Source: an uncultured Eubacterium sp.
Lineage (GTDB): Bacteria > Bacillota > Clostridia > Lachnospirales > Lachnospiraceae
Assembly: GCA_910586445.1 (NCBI GenBank)
Contig: CAJUHV010000114.1
Span: 1-6,257 of the forward strand
Length of the DNA: 6,257 nt
Reading direction: 5' to 3'
Under the pieces are notes generated by a model. That model searched no databases and had not been told where the DNA came from. It worked only from the letters and a program-made list of their open reading frames with translations. Positions 5,527-6,257 of this stretch are shown here, piece by piece. The translations under genes were made by a program, and so were the position numbers. How positions within the stretch are numbered: the stretch's first letter is position 1; the number at the start of each line of letters is the position of its first letter.

Positions 5527-6257
5527 TCATTCATTGATGTATGAAACCTGTGTCTGTTTTTCCCAGCATCGATTACGATCTACGATCCGCATTCCTCCCA
5601 TTCCGATCGCAGTCTTAATTCCAATGCCGGAAAACTCTGCAAATCTTACCAAAAGCCGGACATATTTTGCCATTGCGACCGTGCCGTTGATCTTGATGCT
5701 AATCTCCCCTTTAAACGATGGGATCTTAACACCCTCCAGCGGGAAGGCCGTGCTTCTTAACCGATACTGCGAAATACTGCTGCAAGCTATCAGCTGCCTC
5801 AGCATATCTTCATCCGGCAGCTGCAAATCGGCAATCGCAGCGCCATATTTATGCATCATGCTTTGAAAAATGTATCGTAACTCCGGCAGGACCACATATC
5901 TGCCGCTGCTTTTAAAAGAAGTCGGTGTTACAAATTCCAGATTCACATATTTGCTGAAACTGTCGGCATAAAACTCATCCATAAGCTGCTGATAAGGCGT
6001 CACTTGAACCGTTTTTCTGCAGATTTTAAGATGCATCCGTTTCTTTTCAATATCAAATTCCTGAAACCGGTCATCCAGCAGCGGATGAATGATCTGTTCA
6101 TATGCCTGCGCTGTCAACGTCTTGATCCGCCACTCCTTACGACTGCCTCCCAGCACATACTGGCTGTAAGGCTTTAATCCCTGCTCATGCAGACGGCTGG
6201 CATAGCTTTTATCTATGCGCTCCATCAAAACTCCCTGCAGATTGGACGACTGAAAAT
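5527..6257 (-). CDS. cas6: Cas6 CRISPR-associated endoribonuclease, partial at right edge
   Basis: This frame is open to the right edge of the window, where it begins FQSSNLQGV, so the true start is outside; the TTG/ATG near 6223-6228 is internal. Of the 242 residues present, the N-terminal part shows the Cas6 pattern of a conserved helix and H-E-x-x-L-K-P-Y-S-Q-Y strand. The middle has LEFVTPTSFKSSGRYV. The C-terminus has the glycine-rich loop FSGIGIKTAIGMGG of RAMP-fold Cas6. Cas6 cleaves the CRISPR precursor RNA in repeats to make guide RNAs in type I and III systems. The His and Lys of that strand are candidate catalytic residues by analogy, not proven. Its position as the 3'-most gene before the cotJC terminator suggests the end of an operon that continues right. 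No repeats are seen in the window, so the subtype cannot be stated. Confidence 0.85.
   Translation of the reverse strand, partial: FQSSNLQGVLMERIDKSYASRLHEQGLKPYSQYVLGGSRKEWRIKTLTAQAYEQIIHPLLDDRFQEFDIEKKRMHLKICRKTVQVTPYQQLMDEFYADSFSKYVNLEFVTPTSFKSSGRYVVLPELRYIFQSMMHKYGAAIADLQLPDEDMLRQLIACSSISQYRLRSTAFPLEGVKIPSFKGEISIKINGTVAMAKYVRLLVRFAEFSGIGIKTAIGMGGMRIVDRNRCWEKQTQVSYINE

Overview
The window appears to come from an endospore-forming Bacillota, most likely a clostridial/Lachnospiraceae-type anaerobe. The reasons are a cotJC spore-coat manganese-catalase gene, a Clostridia-style large serine recombinase, strong AGGAGG-like ribosome binding sites and moderate G+C. The genus is inference; no database search was possible.

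The main result is that one gene, cotJC, is split by an integrated element of about 5.07 kb. The 5' part of cotJC runs off the left edge and ends at a stop supplied by the element (1-113). The missing 3' part lies at 5158-5364, followed by a strong hairpin terminator. Both junctions carry the same 8 bp, GCAGCAGA (90-97 and 5158-5165), in the same codon phase. Recombination between them would remove 5068 bp and rebuild an uninterrupted CotJC frame across the conserved motif EDMAA-EQKAR. Joining the two element ends gives an attP-like sequence with 18 of 24 paired positions symmetric around the dinucleotide GA, as expected for a serine recombinase.

Inside the element, a leftward operon (3022 to 208) encodes a two-TM K+ channel with Rossmann/RCK-like domains and a C-terminal RyR domain, then AzlC and AzlD, a branched-chain amino acid exporter pair. 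A good sigma-A-type promoter lies upstream of it. Divergently, a 72-aa protein of unknown function overlaps the start of a 518-aa large serine recombinase by ATGA, and the recombinase gene ends 5 bp before the right attachment arm. The element shows no replication, conjugation or phage structural genes.

The arrangement resembles the skin-type elements that interrupt sigK and other sporulation genes and are excised in the mother cell. Whether this one is excised developmentally, or only inactivates cotJC, cannot be decided from sequence. To the right of the cotJC terminator, a leftward cas6 gene (CRISPR RNA endonuclease) runs in frame off the right edge; no CRISPR repeats are visible.
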